This document shows positions 32,552 through 44,981 of a DNA stretch of 64,000 nt, in pieces (position 1 is the stretch's first letter; every line of letters starts with the position of its first letter). The notes beneath the pieces are model-generated. The model was not told where the DNA came from. It made no database searches and saw nothing but the letters and a program-made list of their open reading frames with translations. Where the stretch lies: contig NC_133326.1 in NCBI RefSeq assembly GCF_042186555.1, positions 587,716,119-587,780,118 of the forward strand. Direction: 5' to 3'. Both the position numbers and the translations under genes were made by a program. This DNA is from Aquarana catesbeiana (Eukaryota > Chordata > Amphibia > Anura > Ranidae).

Positions 32552-33686
32552 TGTCAGGCGTGGCTGGCAGCTAAGCCTGCGAGTTAATCTGGGTTGAGTG
32601 AGTGACACAGGGAGGCTGGATGACTCAGCAGCAGCATCACTGGTGACTCCCCCTGCTTGCTGGAAACTCGGAGAAGATTCCAGAAGCAGTTGGGAGGGTT
32701 CTAGGAGCAGCTGTCTGGAGTATTCTGGGGGCCTTGATCAATCCCCAACAGATGGGTTGGCAGGGGGCAGGCCCCCTCAAATACTCAGGGTCAGCCCAGA
32801 TGGGGGAGTGGAGTTTGAGTGGAGATGGAGTGTTAGGCTGTTGGAGGCCTTTGGGAGTAGCCCCCTAGTCTGGGGGGTGAACTCAGGCCTGGGCTCCGGT
32901 GGGGAAGGGATCCCTTCTCATGACACACAGAGGGATCATGACCAGGAAGCACGGGAACAAAGAGGAAAGCAGGAGAACACTGTCGGGCAAATCTTCAGGG
33001 AGAAAGACGGTCAAGAGGGCTGGTGAGTGTTACAGTCAGAGGACTGAGAGGCTTGAAGGGACTGGGTGCAAGCAGTCTGGGATGGATGCAGAGTCAGTCT
33101 GGGAGGACTGTGGAGAAGTGACCAGGAGGGCTAGTCAAAGGGGCAGCTGCAGCCAGGCAAGCTGGCAGTGCTTGAAGTGGTGGTATTGGGAATAGTAGCC
33201 ACCGGAATAGGATAGCCAAGCACTAAAAACCTCTTTCTGCTACACTACCAAATGGGCCTGTGGTCCCTGCCTGCAAAGGGCATCACATAATAACCCTTAC
33301 CCCATCCAAGTTCAATCCCTCTAATAAAAAGAACAAAACAAAGCTGCAAGGACTGATTCCTGCCTCCAGAGTGAGTGGAAATTCATGTGCCTGGCTGTGC
33401 AGAGTCGGAGATATATTAGACATATTTACCAGCGGCTCCTGCGGGGGTAGTGCTACATATGCTTGTGTCTTTGTAAGTGCTTGCAGGGACTCTCATCCAG
33501 GCAGGTGTGTCAGAGGGGCTGAGGACCTAAATTACTAAGCAGCTCTTTTGGGGATAAAGCGACAAATATTTGTGTGTTTTTTTAATAAAGCTTTGTGAAT
33601 TTACTTTTGGTATGTTTGTGAATGCAGAGTGTTCGATTATTTTAGTCTTTTTTGTTTATATAAAAGTAAACAAAGAGAACCTGACA
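32552..33686 (+). repeat. LTR-like repeat, plus copy (about 1.1 kb)
   Basis: It starts TGTCAGG and ends CCTGACA, the TG...CA inverted ends of a retroelement LTR, and carries AATAAA near 33583. A divergent inverted copy lies at 42120-43075. No target duplication is clear. The 142-residue frame at 32598 has no recognisable domain and is not conserved in the second copy. It could be a solo LTR; an unclassified repeat is the alternative. Confidence 0.5.
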
Positions 33687-33688
33687 AT

Positions 33689-34134
33689 AAAGCCTCATGC
33701 ACACTGTTGGAACATTGCACACTGTTGGAACTCTCCTAGCAACCTTCCTCCTGGCAGTAGCAATTTGGCAAAAAATGAAGCTTGTAAATGTGTGTAACGC
33801 GTTTAATTAATTAATTTAATTGGCCAGAATAAATAATTTAACGTCTGCCGTTAATACGCGTTTAGATGCGTCAAACATTTTTTTTGCCCAAACTCTGCTG
33901 ATTCTGGATGCTTAGGCAGTGTTTTTTTTCCTGACTCTAAACCAGTATTCCTCAACTCTAGTCCTCAAGGCACACCAACAGGTCATGTTTTCAGGCTTTC
34001 CATTATTTTGAACAGGTGATTTGATCAGTTTCAGTGCCTTAGTAATTACCACAGCCGTTTCATCTGAGGAAAAAAAAAATGCCACATGCCTCTATGAGCA
34101 GCTGTAAAAATGTCCTGTTTGCATGAGGCCTTAA
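33689..34134. repeat. MITE with AAAGCCTCATGCACACT ends, hosting a second repeat
   Basis: The left end AAAGCCTCATGCACACTG is mirrored by GTTTGCATGAGGCCTT. At 33949-34076 it contains a fragment of a widespread repeat recognisable by CCTCAACTCTAGTCCTCAAG and CATTATTTTGAACAGGTGAT. Confidence 0.6.
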
Positions 34135-34502
34135 ATAATGGAAAATTGTATACTCACCTTTCCGTAATTTTCCTTTCCTGGTGCATCTTCAAGGCAGCAT
34201 ACAGTGGGTTGTGACTCCGCCCCCACAACCTGATAGGACTGGTTAACTATAAATCAAAGACAGACCCAGCTCACAGCATTCTCTGTAACTCTCACCATTT
34301 GGGTGGGAATCTGGATGCTGCCATGAAGATGCACCAGGAAAGGAAAATTACGAAAAGGTGAGTATACAATTTTCCATTTTTCTGGTGCATCGTGGCAGCA
34401 TACAATGGGAACTAACTCGCCATCGGGAGGGTGCAAAAAGATTTTGTAATCATCAGTAGCGTAAGTATGCACCATGAATTTTCCAAATTTTACTGTCATG
34501 AG

Positions 34503-35301
34503 CAGTGGCGGCTGGTGCTCAAAATTTTTGAGGAGGCGCAAACAAACTGAAAAAAACAAAACATCAATTGCAGCCTCACTGTGTCCATCAAACGCAGCCA
34601 ATGTGCCCATCAAACAAAGCCACAGTGCCATCAAACGCAGCCACTGTGCCATCAAACGCAGCCACTGTACCCATAAATTGCCACAACTGTGCCCATCAAG
34701 CGCAGCCACTGTGCCCATCAAGCGCAGCCACTGTGCCCATAAATTGCCGCCACCGTGCCATTAAATGCAGCTACTGCAACCATCAATTGCCGCCAGTGTG
34801 CCCCATCAATTGCCACTAGTTTGCCCCATCAAATGCTGCCAGTGTGCCCCCCCCCCTTCCGGCACTGTCTCGGGTCACGCTGTCCTCCACGCTCCCTCTG
34901 AGTCCTCAATGTCTTCTTCCTTCTTCTGCCATGATTGGATGCCTGATAGGTGTCCAATCACAGCGCCTGTCACTTCAGCCAATCATGTGACAGGTAACCA
35001 GACCCGGTGCACCTGCTTGGCTGAGAGGCAGGTCAGTGTTAGGGAAGCGATTTGATTCCCTAACACAACACTGTGTAAACAGCGAACGCATAGCAGTGCG
35101 CCAGCTGTTTACCAATCTGGAAGCCTATTAGAGCCCAGCCGCTGTAATTCAGATGCTCGGCAAGGGGCTGGACACCTGAATCGGGGGCGGCAGTGGCGAC
35201 AATAGATAGATTCATGCAATGCATGAATCTATCTATTGGAGATTGATGGGTGCAGGAGAGGGGGCGGCGCTCCTGCGCCCTCTATGGACATACTGCCACT
35301 G
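34503..35301. mobile_element. hAT-type element (799 bp) inside DIRS
   Basis: Bounded by the perfect octamer GTCATGAG (34495-34502 and 35302-35309), with ends CAGTGGCGGCTGGTG and the complement of ATACTGCCACTG. It contains a minisatellite of about 25-bp units at 34580-34850 (CATCAAACGCAGCCACTGTGCC type), which explains the overlapping open frames. A related element lies at 46681-47086. Confidence 0.85.
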
Positions 35302-35990
35302 GTCATGAGCCGGGTTCACCTATTAAAGTGTAATGAAGGTGTCCTGGGAGGACCATATTGCTGACCTGCAAATAGCCTCAGGAGACACTCAGCACTGACT
35401 TGTCCACGGAGCTGACATTGCCCTAGTTGAATGTGCTCTTAAGACCTCCGAAACAGGAAGGCCTTGTGAAGAGTAGGCTCTTTTAATTGTCTTAACAATC
35501 TAGAAGACAACTGTACGTGTTGATGCTGACGGACCCCATCTTAAGCCACGCTGGAACCAAGTACAGGATTTCAGCTTTCCCAAGTGGAAAGGTAGCTGCC
35601 AAGCAGGTCACCAGAGTTAGATCAACATCCAGGGGATGTAGTTCTCTCACTCAACCAAGAAAGATGGTAAATTGACTTCCTGATTAATTGGAAGAGAAAG
35701 ACACGCCATGGATAAAAGCAGTCTGGAGTTTTAGGACTATTCTGTCCGGGTAGAACGTTAAGTGAGGCTCCTTGAATACAAAGCCTGCAGTTCTGACACC
35801 CTTTTTCACAGAGGTTGTAGCAACCAGAAATACTGTTTTCAGGGTTAGATTGCAGAGTGTAGCCAATTCTGTAGGATAGAAACGAGGCCTTGATAAAAAT
35901 GAAGACCACATGCAGGTTTCACATAGGGAACAATGGTTTCCTGGGAAGTCTATAACGTCATGCAAGCCTTTTAAGAATTGCATCACTAAA
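35302..35990 (-). pseudogene. DIRS tyrosine recombinase remnant
   Basis: The longer frame (from 35986) has FLKGLHD, then LTLKTVFLVATTS, then EPHLTFYPDRIVLK. These blocks match the DIRS recombinase, where the usual SAKRVSEL follows; here the Arg-box reads VKKGVRTAG and is degenerate. Nearer 35460-35390 another frame keeps the catalytic AHSTR box followed by SPEAICRSAIWSSQDTF. Stops and frameshifts separate the pieces. The adjacent hAT interrupts the end. Confidence 0.8.
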
Positions 35991-36828
35991 GGGTTAAGGA
36001 CTCCTTAAACCCTTGTAAGTGCAGACAAGGCTGAACTTTGAACTTTAAACATATTTGAACCTAGGCTCCTGTTCAACCCCAGTTGTAAGAACTGTAGAAC
36101 CTTGGCTGGTTTAGGTGATAAAGGACTCCAGGCTTTTTCTGTGTGAGATCTGCATAATTTTCCCATACTCTTTGGCAAGTCTTATTCATGAAGACCTCTC
36201 TGGCTTGACACAAGGTAGCCATTACCTGCACTGAGCACCCTTGACTAGGTAGCCTCCGCCTCTCAACTGCCATGCCATCAAAAGTAGTCTCTTGGAGCTG
36301 GATGGCAAAACTGTGCATGAGAAAGCAAATCTGTCATCACTGGAAGAGGCAGTGGAGACTCAATGCTTAAGTTTAGGAGAGACAGACACTAGAGCCTCCT
36401 AAGCCAAAATGGTATATTTGCAATTATCGATAATGGAAGCTCCACTGACAGCCTACAAATTCTACCCTTCCACTGCTGTCCAGGTGCTGTAAAAATCTTG
36501 CTCCTCTTCTTAAAGGAGTGAATGATATAAGGGCTTTGTACACTACTCTCAGTTCAAGAGCATTCAATACGATGTCTCATATGCTGAACATCCCATGACC
36601 TTGAGCAGGCTGCTCTTTGAAATGCGTCCCCCAACCTTTCTAGCTGGGGTCTGATGTGATGATGTTCCATTCAAAAACAATTGGTCAGGTATGAAGAACC
36701 AAGAATACTCCGGCACTGTTCTGCTGGAAGAGACTTCACTCCCAAAGCACTTTTGACTTTCTCTATCAGAGGACAGATATTCCCTTGTGGAAGTTCTACT
36801 GAATTTTTCCCGTCGCTATTGCAGACAG

Positions 36829-37255
36829 TAATGCCCTGTACACACAATAGGATTTTCCGATGGAAAATGTGTGATAGGACCTTGTTGTCGGAAATTCCGA
36901 CCGTGTGTAGGCTCCATCACACATTTTCCATAGGAATTTCCGACACACAAAGTTTGAGAGCTTGCTATAAAATTTTCCGACAACGGATTTTGTGTGTACA
37001 CAAATCTGACACACAAAGTGCCACGCATGCTCAGAATAAATTAAGAGACGAAAGCTATTGGCTACTGCCCCGTTTATAGTCCTGACGTACGTGTTTTACA
37101 TCACCACGTTCAGAACGATCGGATTTTCCGACAAAATTGTGTGACCGTGTGTATGCAAGACAAGTTTGAGCCAACATCCGTCGGAAAAAATCCATGGATT
37201 TTGTTGTCGGAATGTCCGATCAATGTCCGACCGTGTGTGCAGGGCATAAGACCTT
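36829..37255. repeat. Palindromic MITE, ATGCCCTGTACACAC ends, copy 1
   Basis: It is highly self-complementary, with repeated TTTTCCGA, TCGGAA and CCGACCGTGTGT blocks. A second copy in the opposite orientation lies at 48117-48554. The 2-3-bp target duplication is ambiguous (TA or TAA), so Tc1/mariner or Harbinger is possible. The many open frames here are shadows. Confidence 0.8.
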
Positions 37256-39793
37256 TGTGAATGCCCTGTGAAAGATGTACAGACCAAAGGGGAAGCACTG
37301 AAGCTGGTGGAAGAATTAAGTAGGTGTCTGATAAACCTACAGAGCATCCAGTCTCCCAGATTTATCAATAATATAATTGATTGGAGGTTTTCTATCTTGC
37401 ACGACTCTGAGTTCCTGTGTTTGGTGAGTTTTTTTTTTTTTCTCAACTTTAGCACTGGGCACAGATTACCTGATTTTTTTTTTTCTGCTAGGAACAGAGG
37501 TGAACCAAATCCTCATCTCCTCTGGGCAACTGGAAACTTCATGATTGCTTGTTTTTTTATTTAATCCAGCTAAAAACTGGACCAGAATTTTTTACTTCTC
37601 CATCAACTCTGGTAGCCTGGCTAACTAGAAGAGATTGAAAGTTGGACATCCCACCTATCAATGTTATGTGATCGTTATGCTCATTGAATTACGCCCCTGC
37701 GTGGGTGAACGTTTGTCATGATGTTATACTTTTTCAATAAAAATTTTTGTACCAGAATGGTGGAAGTTTAAGGGATGTCCACCTATGTCATGCCAATATA
37801 GCTGGTATGGCCCACTGAGCCTGAATATTTTCCATCCAGGTGTGCGCGCAAAGCTTCACACAGCCACCCCCTGGATGGGTGCACCCTTAAAAGGACTTCT
37901 GCTGTTCTCCCAAGACAGGTGCCATAGTTTAAGGCTTCAATAATGAAGATTGGGTACTTCTTCAGTTCCTTTACTAATCTTTTTTCCGGTCCGTAGGATT
38001 TTGCCTCCTTGTATCTACTTGGGAGTTGCCGTCTGCATGCTGGACCTTTCTGAATTTTCTGTTTTTGTCAGATGATATTAGCCCAAACCTGCTAGTGGTC
38101 ACCCTTGAGATGGCTGTATTCTGTCTACTCCCAAAATAGATTGGATCAGTTGCCTGGTATCTATTTTTTTTTTTTTTAAGGACCATGGCTTCATCCATAA
38201 TGCCCCTCTTGCCATGACTGTGGGGAACACCGCTATTGAAAAACATCAATTGGCGTCTACTGACACATCCGCCACAGAGTCTTCTGCCAGATTCAGCTCT
38301 TACAAAGCTGTTACCACCTTGTCTCTTCACTTCTTTAAAGGGTTACTCCGCTTTTCAATCTGCAGGGCTGTAATTTTCTGTAAAATGCAATGCAATATGA
38401 TTATTCGGAGGTGTTCTGTACACAGAGTGTACAGAACACCCCTCTGAAACATCATTTCCTGCTTGTGTGACTGGCTCACTGATTTTTCCAGGAATCCGCA
38501 CCAAGATACAAGTCAGATTTTTGGCATCCATTGCAACAAAAATGTAATTTTTGGTAACATACTCTTAATAGGAAATCACGTCTAAAGGGATGCAGACTCT
38601 GCCACTTTCTTCAGAGTCCTGCAGGTACAGCAGCTGGTTGATAATTATGAAACCACTCCCATTAGACTTACTCAACACATGGGCTGGTTATTGCTGGTCT
38701 GCTGACACCTGCAGATGCTACAGTATGTAGGTGCACTTCAGATCTAGATCTAATTTTCGAACTAGAGCCTCCTTGAATGTTACAGCAAGGTGACATGTCT
38801 TACCAGCTACATTAATGATGCATCCACCACCGGAGGAGACTGCAGCAGGTTGACCTTTAGCTTTTTAACAGTTCTGACAGCCTGTTATACGGGCATTTTT
38901 CTCTGACCCCTTCCATGCTTCCTAGATTAACTTCTCCAGTTGTTAAGTGAAGGGAATGAGTACGTTCTAACCTTGTGGAGAGTTTCCTCCACTTCACTCC
39001 AGGCAAGTGCATCTTTAACTGCCCTTGCAAAAAGGCTCTATTGGGCAATCTTCAAAGCTTGTTGCCCCTTTATTGCTTTCTTCCCATGGCAAGCTTTCCA
39101 ATTTGGACACCACCTATTGGCTCTGGTTGGAAGTGCAAGGCAATTCAGCCAATGACTGGGGAGGGCAGGCTTCATGTATCAACTCCTTGGCCGATTCTTT
39201 AATTAAGGCGGCTACTTTCCAGACATCCCCTTCTTTTCTCCAAGTGGACTTGACATGCTAGCTTGTCAAGCAATGACTTTCCACCACAAATGCAGCAACC
39301 ATTAGGGCTGGTAACCTGTGGTGTTTGTAAATAGGGAGCAATAATAATGAGAGGTGAGATTATGACTGGTTGTCTGCGCCTGAATGGTGACTGTTCTGGA
39401 TTTTAGAGGGCTCCCTTGCAGGGCTGTATACTGCTTGTTCCAGGCAGATTTAACATACGCGCTCGGCAGCCAATGACTTTCCACCACAAATGCAGCGACT
39501 ATGAGGGCTGGTAACCTGTGATGTTTGTAAACAGAGAGCAATGATAATGAGGGCTGACATGATGACCTTAATCAACATTGACAGGATGTCTGTTCTTAAA
39601 TGGTGACTTGTCTTGACCTTCGGAAGGCTCCCTCCATCTTGTGGTCCTTACAGGACTATAGATATTGGCTCTCTTTTTCTCAATCTTCACTACTTACCTT
39701 ATCCCTATACCTTAAAAGCAGTGTGTGGTCTGACAGGGCAGCGTTCCCTATAGAAACAGAGCAAAACAGCAGACTGAAATGAAAAACAGCATA
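37256..39793 (-). other. DIRS interior, decayed
   Basis: The minus strand at 37974-38330 keeps a basic Arg/Lys-rich frame (SSDKNRKFRKVQ) like DIRS gag tails. A direct repeat of about 180 bases occurs at 39269-39420 and 39469-39640, sharing CAATGACTTTCCACCACAAA and GAGGGCTGGTAACCTGTG-like blocks. I saw no intact gene. Confidence 0.5.
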
Positions 39794-40670
39794 AGGCTAA
39801 GTCCCCACTATTGCGACCTGAAAGTCGTGCGATTTTGCTGTAAATTTGATGCAACGTGAAGCAATGCCTGTGGATACTTGAGGTCTATAGACCTCAAGTC
39901 GCATCAAAGTGGTACCAAAGCAGTGCAGGGACTACCCTGAAGTGGCTGTGACTTGAAGTCACACAGATATGAACGGTACTCATTGGAAATCATGGGGTAC
40001 GACCAGGGCCGTCTTTAATATTGATTGGACCCTGGGCAAAACTTTTCTTGGGGCCCCCCCCATGCAGTTTCTCTTTCCATCTGCTCTGAGACATACAATA
40101 AATAGCTGCTGGACTCAAAATCAGTTTACTGAATCAGACCAGGCAGCGATTGCGATTGGTTGCCAGAGGTTACAGTGTATCATTACCGCTCACTGACTGG
40201 TTGCTAGAGGTTACAGCACACATTATGGCTCACTGATTAGTTGCTAGAGGTTACAGCACACAATTTCTGCTTGTTGATTTGCTGCTAGAGATTACTGTGG
40301 ATATGACCTCAGGGGTCATGATATACATATCAATGCCGCCTGCCGCCGCTATTTACATATGAATGCCGATAATTTACATGTAAACACAGGGTCTGCAGGT
40401 GAGTCATCTGTACACAACAAAAGGGCAGAGCTGGGCAGAATTAGTAGCAGCACTTCACACTGAGATATTGGGACACAGCACGGGACTAAAACCTCAAGTA
40501 ACGAGGTAATTTAAACCAGCATAGTTGGCAAGTATGAGGCAGCTGCTTTGGGCCCCACAACAATGACAGGGCCCTGGGCAGCTGCCCCTTTTGCCCTGCC
40601 TTAAAAACGGCCCTGGGTACGACTTGACATGTGACTTTGCATTCCTAAGTCGCACTAGTGGAAACTGAGC
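39794..40670. repeat. MITE with GGCTAAGTCCCCACTA ends, split by a hAT element
   Basis: The left end AAGGCTAAGTCCCCACTATTG is mirrored loosely by CACTAGTGGAAACTGAGCC near 40670. The hAT element 40004-40615 landed inside it and duplicated GGTACGAC, which is part of the MITE. Confidence 0.65.
40004..40615. mobile_element. hAT-type element, CAGGGCCGTCTTTAA ends, copy 1
   Basis: Flanked by the perfect octamer GGTACGAC (39996-40003 and 40616-40623). Ends are CAGGGCCGTCTTTAA and the complement of TTAAAAACGGCCCTG. Internally, units of about 45 bases carrying GGTTGCTAGAGGTTACAGCA repeat in tandem (40150-40290). Confidence 0.9.
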
Positions 40671-41492
40671 CCAACACAGTGATCCCAGAACAAACATTGA
40701 GAAGGAGATAGGAAGAGCCCAGGTGAATGCCATAAGGAGCACAATGATCCCAGAGCAACACTGAGAAATAAATAGGAAAAGCCCAGGTGAATGCCATAAA
40801 AAGGGAAAAACATACCTGCAAACAATGACCACATAAGCATCCAGCATGCATGAGTAGCGAGCTCCACCATTTGTTCCCCAAAAATGCCAAAACCATTTAG
40901 ACTGTTACATTTTGCCATTAGTGATGATATCAGTGCCTGAGCATGCTCAGATCTCCATCCTGGAAAAGCTCTAGCCAGGAAACCGGTCACAGAGGCTGCA
41001 TCAATTCCGGCCTCTCATTCTCAGAGTGTACTTGCACTGCTGCCAACATCTTGGAAATGGCAAATGCCCATAAAACAGAGAAAAGAAGTAAAAAGCATAT
41101 GGAAAGCCTGACAATTACGTCAAAGCTCGTTTAAAGCTTTGACAGGCCTGCACCACCAGAAGGGGACTCCAACCATATAGCTCTTGTAGAGGCTGTAGAG
41201 GGAGGACTTCCACCGAGGCTGAAATATGCCCCCCAGACCACCAGAATGGGGCTCCAACCATATAGCTCATTTAGAGACTGTACAGGAAGGACTTCCACCC
41301 AGGAGAGGCTGAACCTGGCTGGGGCGACAAACGGTAAGGGATCCCTCATGACTCCAGTCCTGATCAGGTGAGGAAAAAAAGGAGAATGCTATGAGCAGGG
41401 TCTGTCTTTGATTTATAGTTAACCAGTCCTATCAGGTTGTGGGGGCGGAACCATTGTATGCTGCCATGATGCACCAGGAAAGTCAATTATGT

Positions 41493-42119
41493 TAATAACA
41501 TAAAAGAAAATAAAACACATTCTACAAAGGACAAATAGGGTCCAGGCTTCTCACAAAATACATGTGATTAAATGCTACTGCTACAAAGGGTGCTCAGTTT
41601 CCTGCATTTACAAAGACTGGGCTAGGACTTTATGGCCTCTTTCTGGGCAAAAGTATCACAAACAGGAACTAGCATGTACATAATAAAACAGCACCAAAGA
41701 AGGATTCTACTGTAACGGCACATTTTAATATGATAGGTTCTCTTTAAATAAGAAACATCAGAAAATGTTTTTCCTCTCTACTAGTTGTTTGTATAAGGAC
41801 TGGACTATAGTCTACATCTGATGATTAGAAAAGAGAGAAACTGAGAGTCTTTGGTGAAATAGTACCATTTTAATTTTTTTTAAGGGTGCGGTGGGCTTGA
41901 AATAGCTCTCGAGGGTTACAAAATTTCGCAAACTTTTCTGATCCTGCTCTTCCACCAAAAAATGGAGAAACAGCAGGAAAAAGTAAACAAAAATATACTG
42001 TTGATGCAAAAATAATGATAAAATACACAAGGAAAAGAGAATGCATTAAATTACCCTTAATACAATTCCTACCCAGACAGGGAATGCATAGTGGTTTTGC
42101 ATACATGTTCTCTCTTTAT
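41493..42119. other. No feature recognised
   Basis: AT-rich intergenic stretch between the DIRS right terminus and the LTR-like repeat. Confidence 0.5.
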
Positions 42120-43075
42120 GCAGCGGTACCCCCATAGGGGCTGTTGGTGATTGTGGTCCGTCTCTGACCCTGCACAGCCAGGCACATGAATTTCCAGACC
42201 CACTTTAGTCAAAAATCAGTCCTTGTATTTTGTTTTTTGTGTTTTTTTTTTTTTATATTGAGGGGATATAACTTGGATGGGGATAGGATACATATGGGAT
42301 GCCAACTTGATTGAAGATTGAAAAATGCAGGGACTAACTATATACACCTCTGGTATATACAACCTCTCCTCTTCACCTCCAGCATACACTTGATTGCAGA
42401 CTATCACTCCCAGGACCAGCTAGCAATGTTGTTGGGGCCTCACACTGATATGGTAGTCTTAGTGCTAGCTGTCTCACATGTGGCTACTGATCTCAGTACC
42501 ATTGCTTTAGGCCCTGGGAGCCCTCCTGGCTGCAGCTGCCTCTTTCTACTGCACGTGCCAGCACAGTCCTCCTGGCTGGCTCTGCACCCATCCCAGACTG
42601 CTCCATCCCAGTCCTCTCAGGCATGCCTCCCAGTCCTCTTGACTGTGTGTCACTCACCAGCCTTTTTGGCTGTTCCTTGTTCCTCGTAAAGACTTGCCTG
42701 GCAGTGCTCTTCCACGTCGTCTTTGCTACCAGTGCCTCCTGGCCAGGACACCTCTGAGACTGGGGAGCTCCCTCAAAGGCCACAACAGCCTAACACTCCA
42801 TCTCCAGCTGCCACCCAAACAACTCCTCCCTAGCTGGGCTGACCCTCAGTATTTGAGAAGGCATGCCCCCTGCCCATCCAAGTTGGGGTATGGTCCTCAG
42901 AATACTCCAGGCAGCTTCATCTTACCTCCCTGCCCCCTTTCCCGAAGATTCTAGTACATTCTAGAAATAGGGGGAGGTCTCATTGATGCCACCTGTGAGT
43001 CATACAGCTCTCCCTGGATTTCTGCCCACCCAGGACAAAACAGACAGGCTTGGCTGCCAGCTAAGCCTGCATAAA
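42120..43075 (-). repeat. LTR-like repeat, minus copy
   Basis: Inverted and diverged copy of 32552-33686: GGAGATGGAGTGTTAGGCTG, CAAATACTnAGGGTCAGCCCAG and GGAAATTCATGTGCCTGGCT are shared. Its outer edges are not sharp. The 123-residue plus-strand frame is antisense to the repeat and is not a gene. Confidence 0.6.
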
Positions 43076-43925
43076 TGTATCTACACTTACAGAAACAATC
43101 TACATTTCTAGCACTAGAGGGTGCTGCATTTATTTTGGTCAAGTGGAAAATGCTTTTTTTTTTAAATATGAATTTTCCTCGTGTATGTAGCTCCCCTGCC
43201 CTAGGCTTGCTAAATTTAGTTTTAGCTCTGGTGTATCCATCTGAGTAGTAACTTCTTTTTTATGTCTGGTCAGGCTTTCCATTAGTCTGGTGGTTGATTG
43301 CCCCTGCCTGCCTCTGGAAAAATATTCCAGAAATAGTGTGGGAGGCTCAATTACTAGGTTATGAATATTTATCTGACCTCAACCAATCCCTGGTATGGAG
43401 GCCCAGAAGGTGTGACTGGGGGAGAAAATAAATGTTTGGGATGATCTGATGGGAGCTCTCTCTCCTTGGGCCTCTTTCCTTGGAGACAGCCTGTGTTACA
43501 GAGGACAGAACACAGACTCTCAACGCTACACTGGTTGCAAAGGGAAGAAAAGGTTGATACAATCTGATTGGATGGTGTATGTGGGGTTAAATATAAGATT
43601 ACAGAATCAAGCAGGAAACACCTATGTAAAATTACCAAGGTCTATAGTGGATTCCTATATAAGATAGCATTATGGTAAAAACAACACATGAATATATCAA
43701 TAATACATCAAACAAAAGAATAACAATTCTGGAGGTGCGAGTCTAATTAGTTAAAAGTTGAAGTGACTGGCACCTCATTTATCAGCTTGAGTACATATTT
43801 GGTATTTTAACATTGTTCGATTGAACTTTACTGCACTATTGGCCGCTTGGCCCCTGTGTTACTTGAGAGTTGTTGCTGTTAGGCTTCAGCAATTGCATGG
43901 CTGACAGCCTTGGAGGAGCATGGAA
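43076..43925. other. No feature recognised
   Basis: Intergenic stretch with no recognisable gene or repeat family. Confidence 0.5.
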
Positions 43926-43929
43926 TTAA

Positions 43930-44330
43930 AGCAGAGTTCCAGGCATTTTAGCAACCCCCCCCACCGCATTCTTGACCACTTCCTATAATCTACTTTTTTC
44001 CCCCCTGCAGTGCAAATACCTTTTTTGGAGGTACATCATGTCCGCCTGCCCATTAGCTCCTGCGATTTGAGTGTCATGGGCATCTGCCGCTTGAAGCATT
44101 GCCTTGCCATGCTTTGTATGATATGCACATGCAGCGCCGTATCCCGAAAGGAGATATCAGTGAGCTTCAGATGCTCACACTGAAGATGGGAGCATGCACT
44201 TTGGAGACAGCGAGGTAAGTTTAAAAAAAAAAAAAAACATTTACAAAACCTACATTCACTATTAATCCCATTGGATATGGGATTATGTAGACACAACAAA
44301 AAAGAAAAAAAAAAACGCTGGAACTCCGCT
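43930..44330. mobile_element. TTAA-type MITE (401 bp), one flank mutated
   Basis: TTAA at 43926-43929 precedes AGCAGAGTTCCAGGC. The right end GCTGGAACTCCGCT is followed by TCAA, a one-base decay of TTAA. Confidence 0.65.
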
Positions 44331-44470
44331 TCAAAGAAACTTGCTGGAAGGCATCACCTGTGGATGCTGGGTTGGAGAGGGAAGCCTTTTGTTGGCAAGT
44401 GTTGCAGGGTAGCTGCCTCTGGATATTATAAATAGGACCTTTAGCCTAGAGCTCGAGGTGTGCAGGTACC

Positions 44471-44981
44471 TTAAGGGCTTGTTTACACTTGCTTCAAAAC
44501 ATGGCTACGGACAGCTCTCTAAATGCCAGTCAAAGCCCCTGTCACTAAATAAAATGGTTAGCTTACAGTCCTGTTTACACCTTGCGTTTGCTTTGCTTTG
44601 GCTTTGCTTCAAAAATTATACCCCATATCACTTTAGTGGTACTTCAAAGCATCTTCAAAGCCTCCTTGGAACTCTATGACAAAGCTTGCTTGAAGCCCAC
44701 TTGAAGCACCTGCAGCTTTTGAGAGGCTTTAATTCAGCTTTGTTTTGAAGAAATTGCAGGTATGAGATATCCACACACACGCAGGGCATCTGTCAAGTTC
44801 CCACAAAGCTTCAAAAGAGCATCACGGAAGCATCCCCAACGCTCCACCGAAGCATTATTGAAGCACCACCGAAGTTTCATCGAAGCACCACCAAAGCATC
44901 AAAAACACATTATAAAAGCATGATGAAGTGGTAGGCGCTTTAATGTGTGTTGAAGCCAAAGCAAGTGTAAATAAACCCTAA
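44471..44981. repeat. Palindromic-end MITE, family 1, copy 2
   Basis: The ends TTAAGGGCTTGTTTACACTT and AAGTGTAAATAAACCCTAAG mirror each other, as at 7851-8238. The interior carries many AAGCATC/GAAGCACC repeats. Confidence 0.65.

Larger units (their letters stand above)
34138..41492 (-). mobile_element. Decayed DIRS-type retroelement with inverted terminal repeats
   Basis: The termini are inverted repeats: 34168-34285 matches the complement of 41382-41480 (CTGATAGGACTGGTTAACTA against TAGTTAACCAGTCCTATCAG). The left terminus also contains its own inverted pair (34138-34200 and 34315-34378). Tyrosine recombinase remnants lie on the minus strand at 35300-35990, as expected for DIRS elements, which integrate by a recombinase instead of an integrase. 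Part of the interior is basic gag-like (about 38000-38150). A clear RT/RNase H was not found. Later insertions are at 34503, 36829 and 39794. Confidence 0.7.

Noticed and set aside
32598..33026. 142-residue frame in the LTR-like repeat
   Set aside because: The inverted copy at 42120-43075 does not keep the frame, and no domain is visible.
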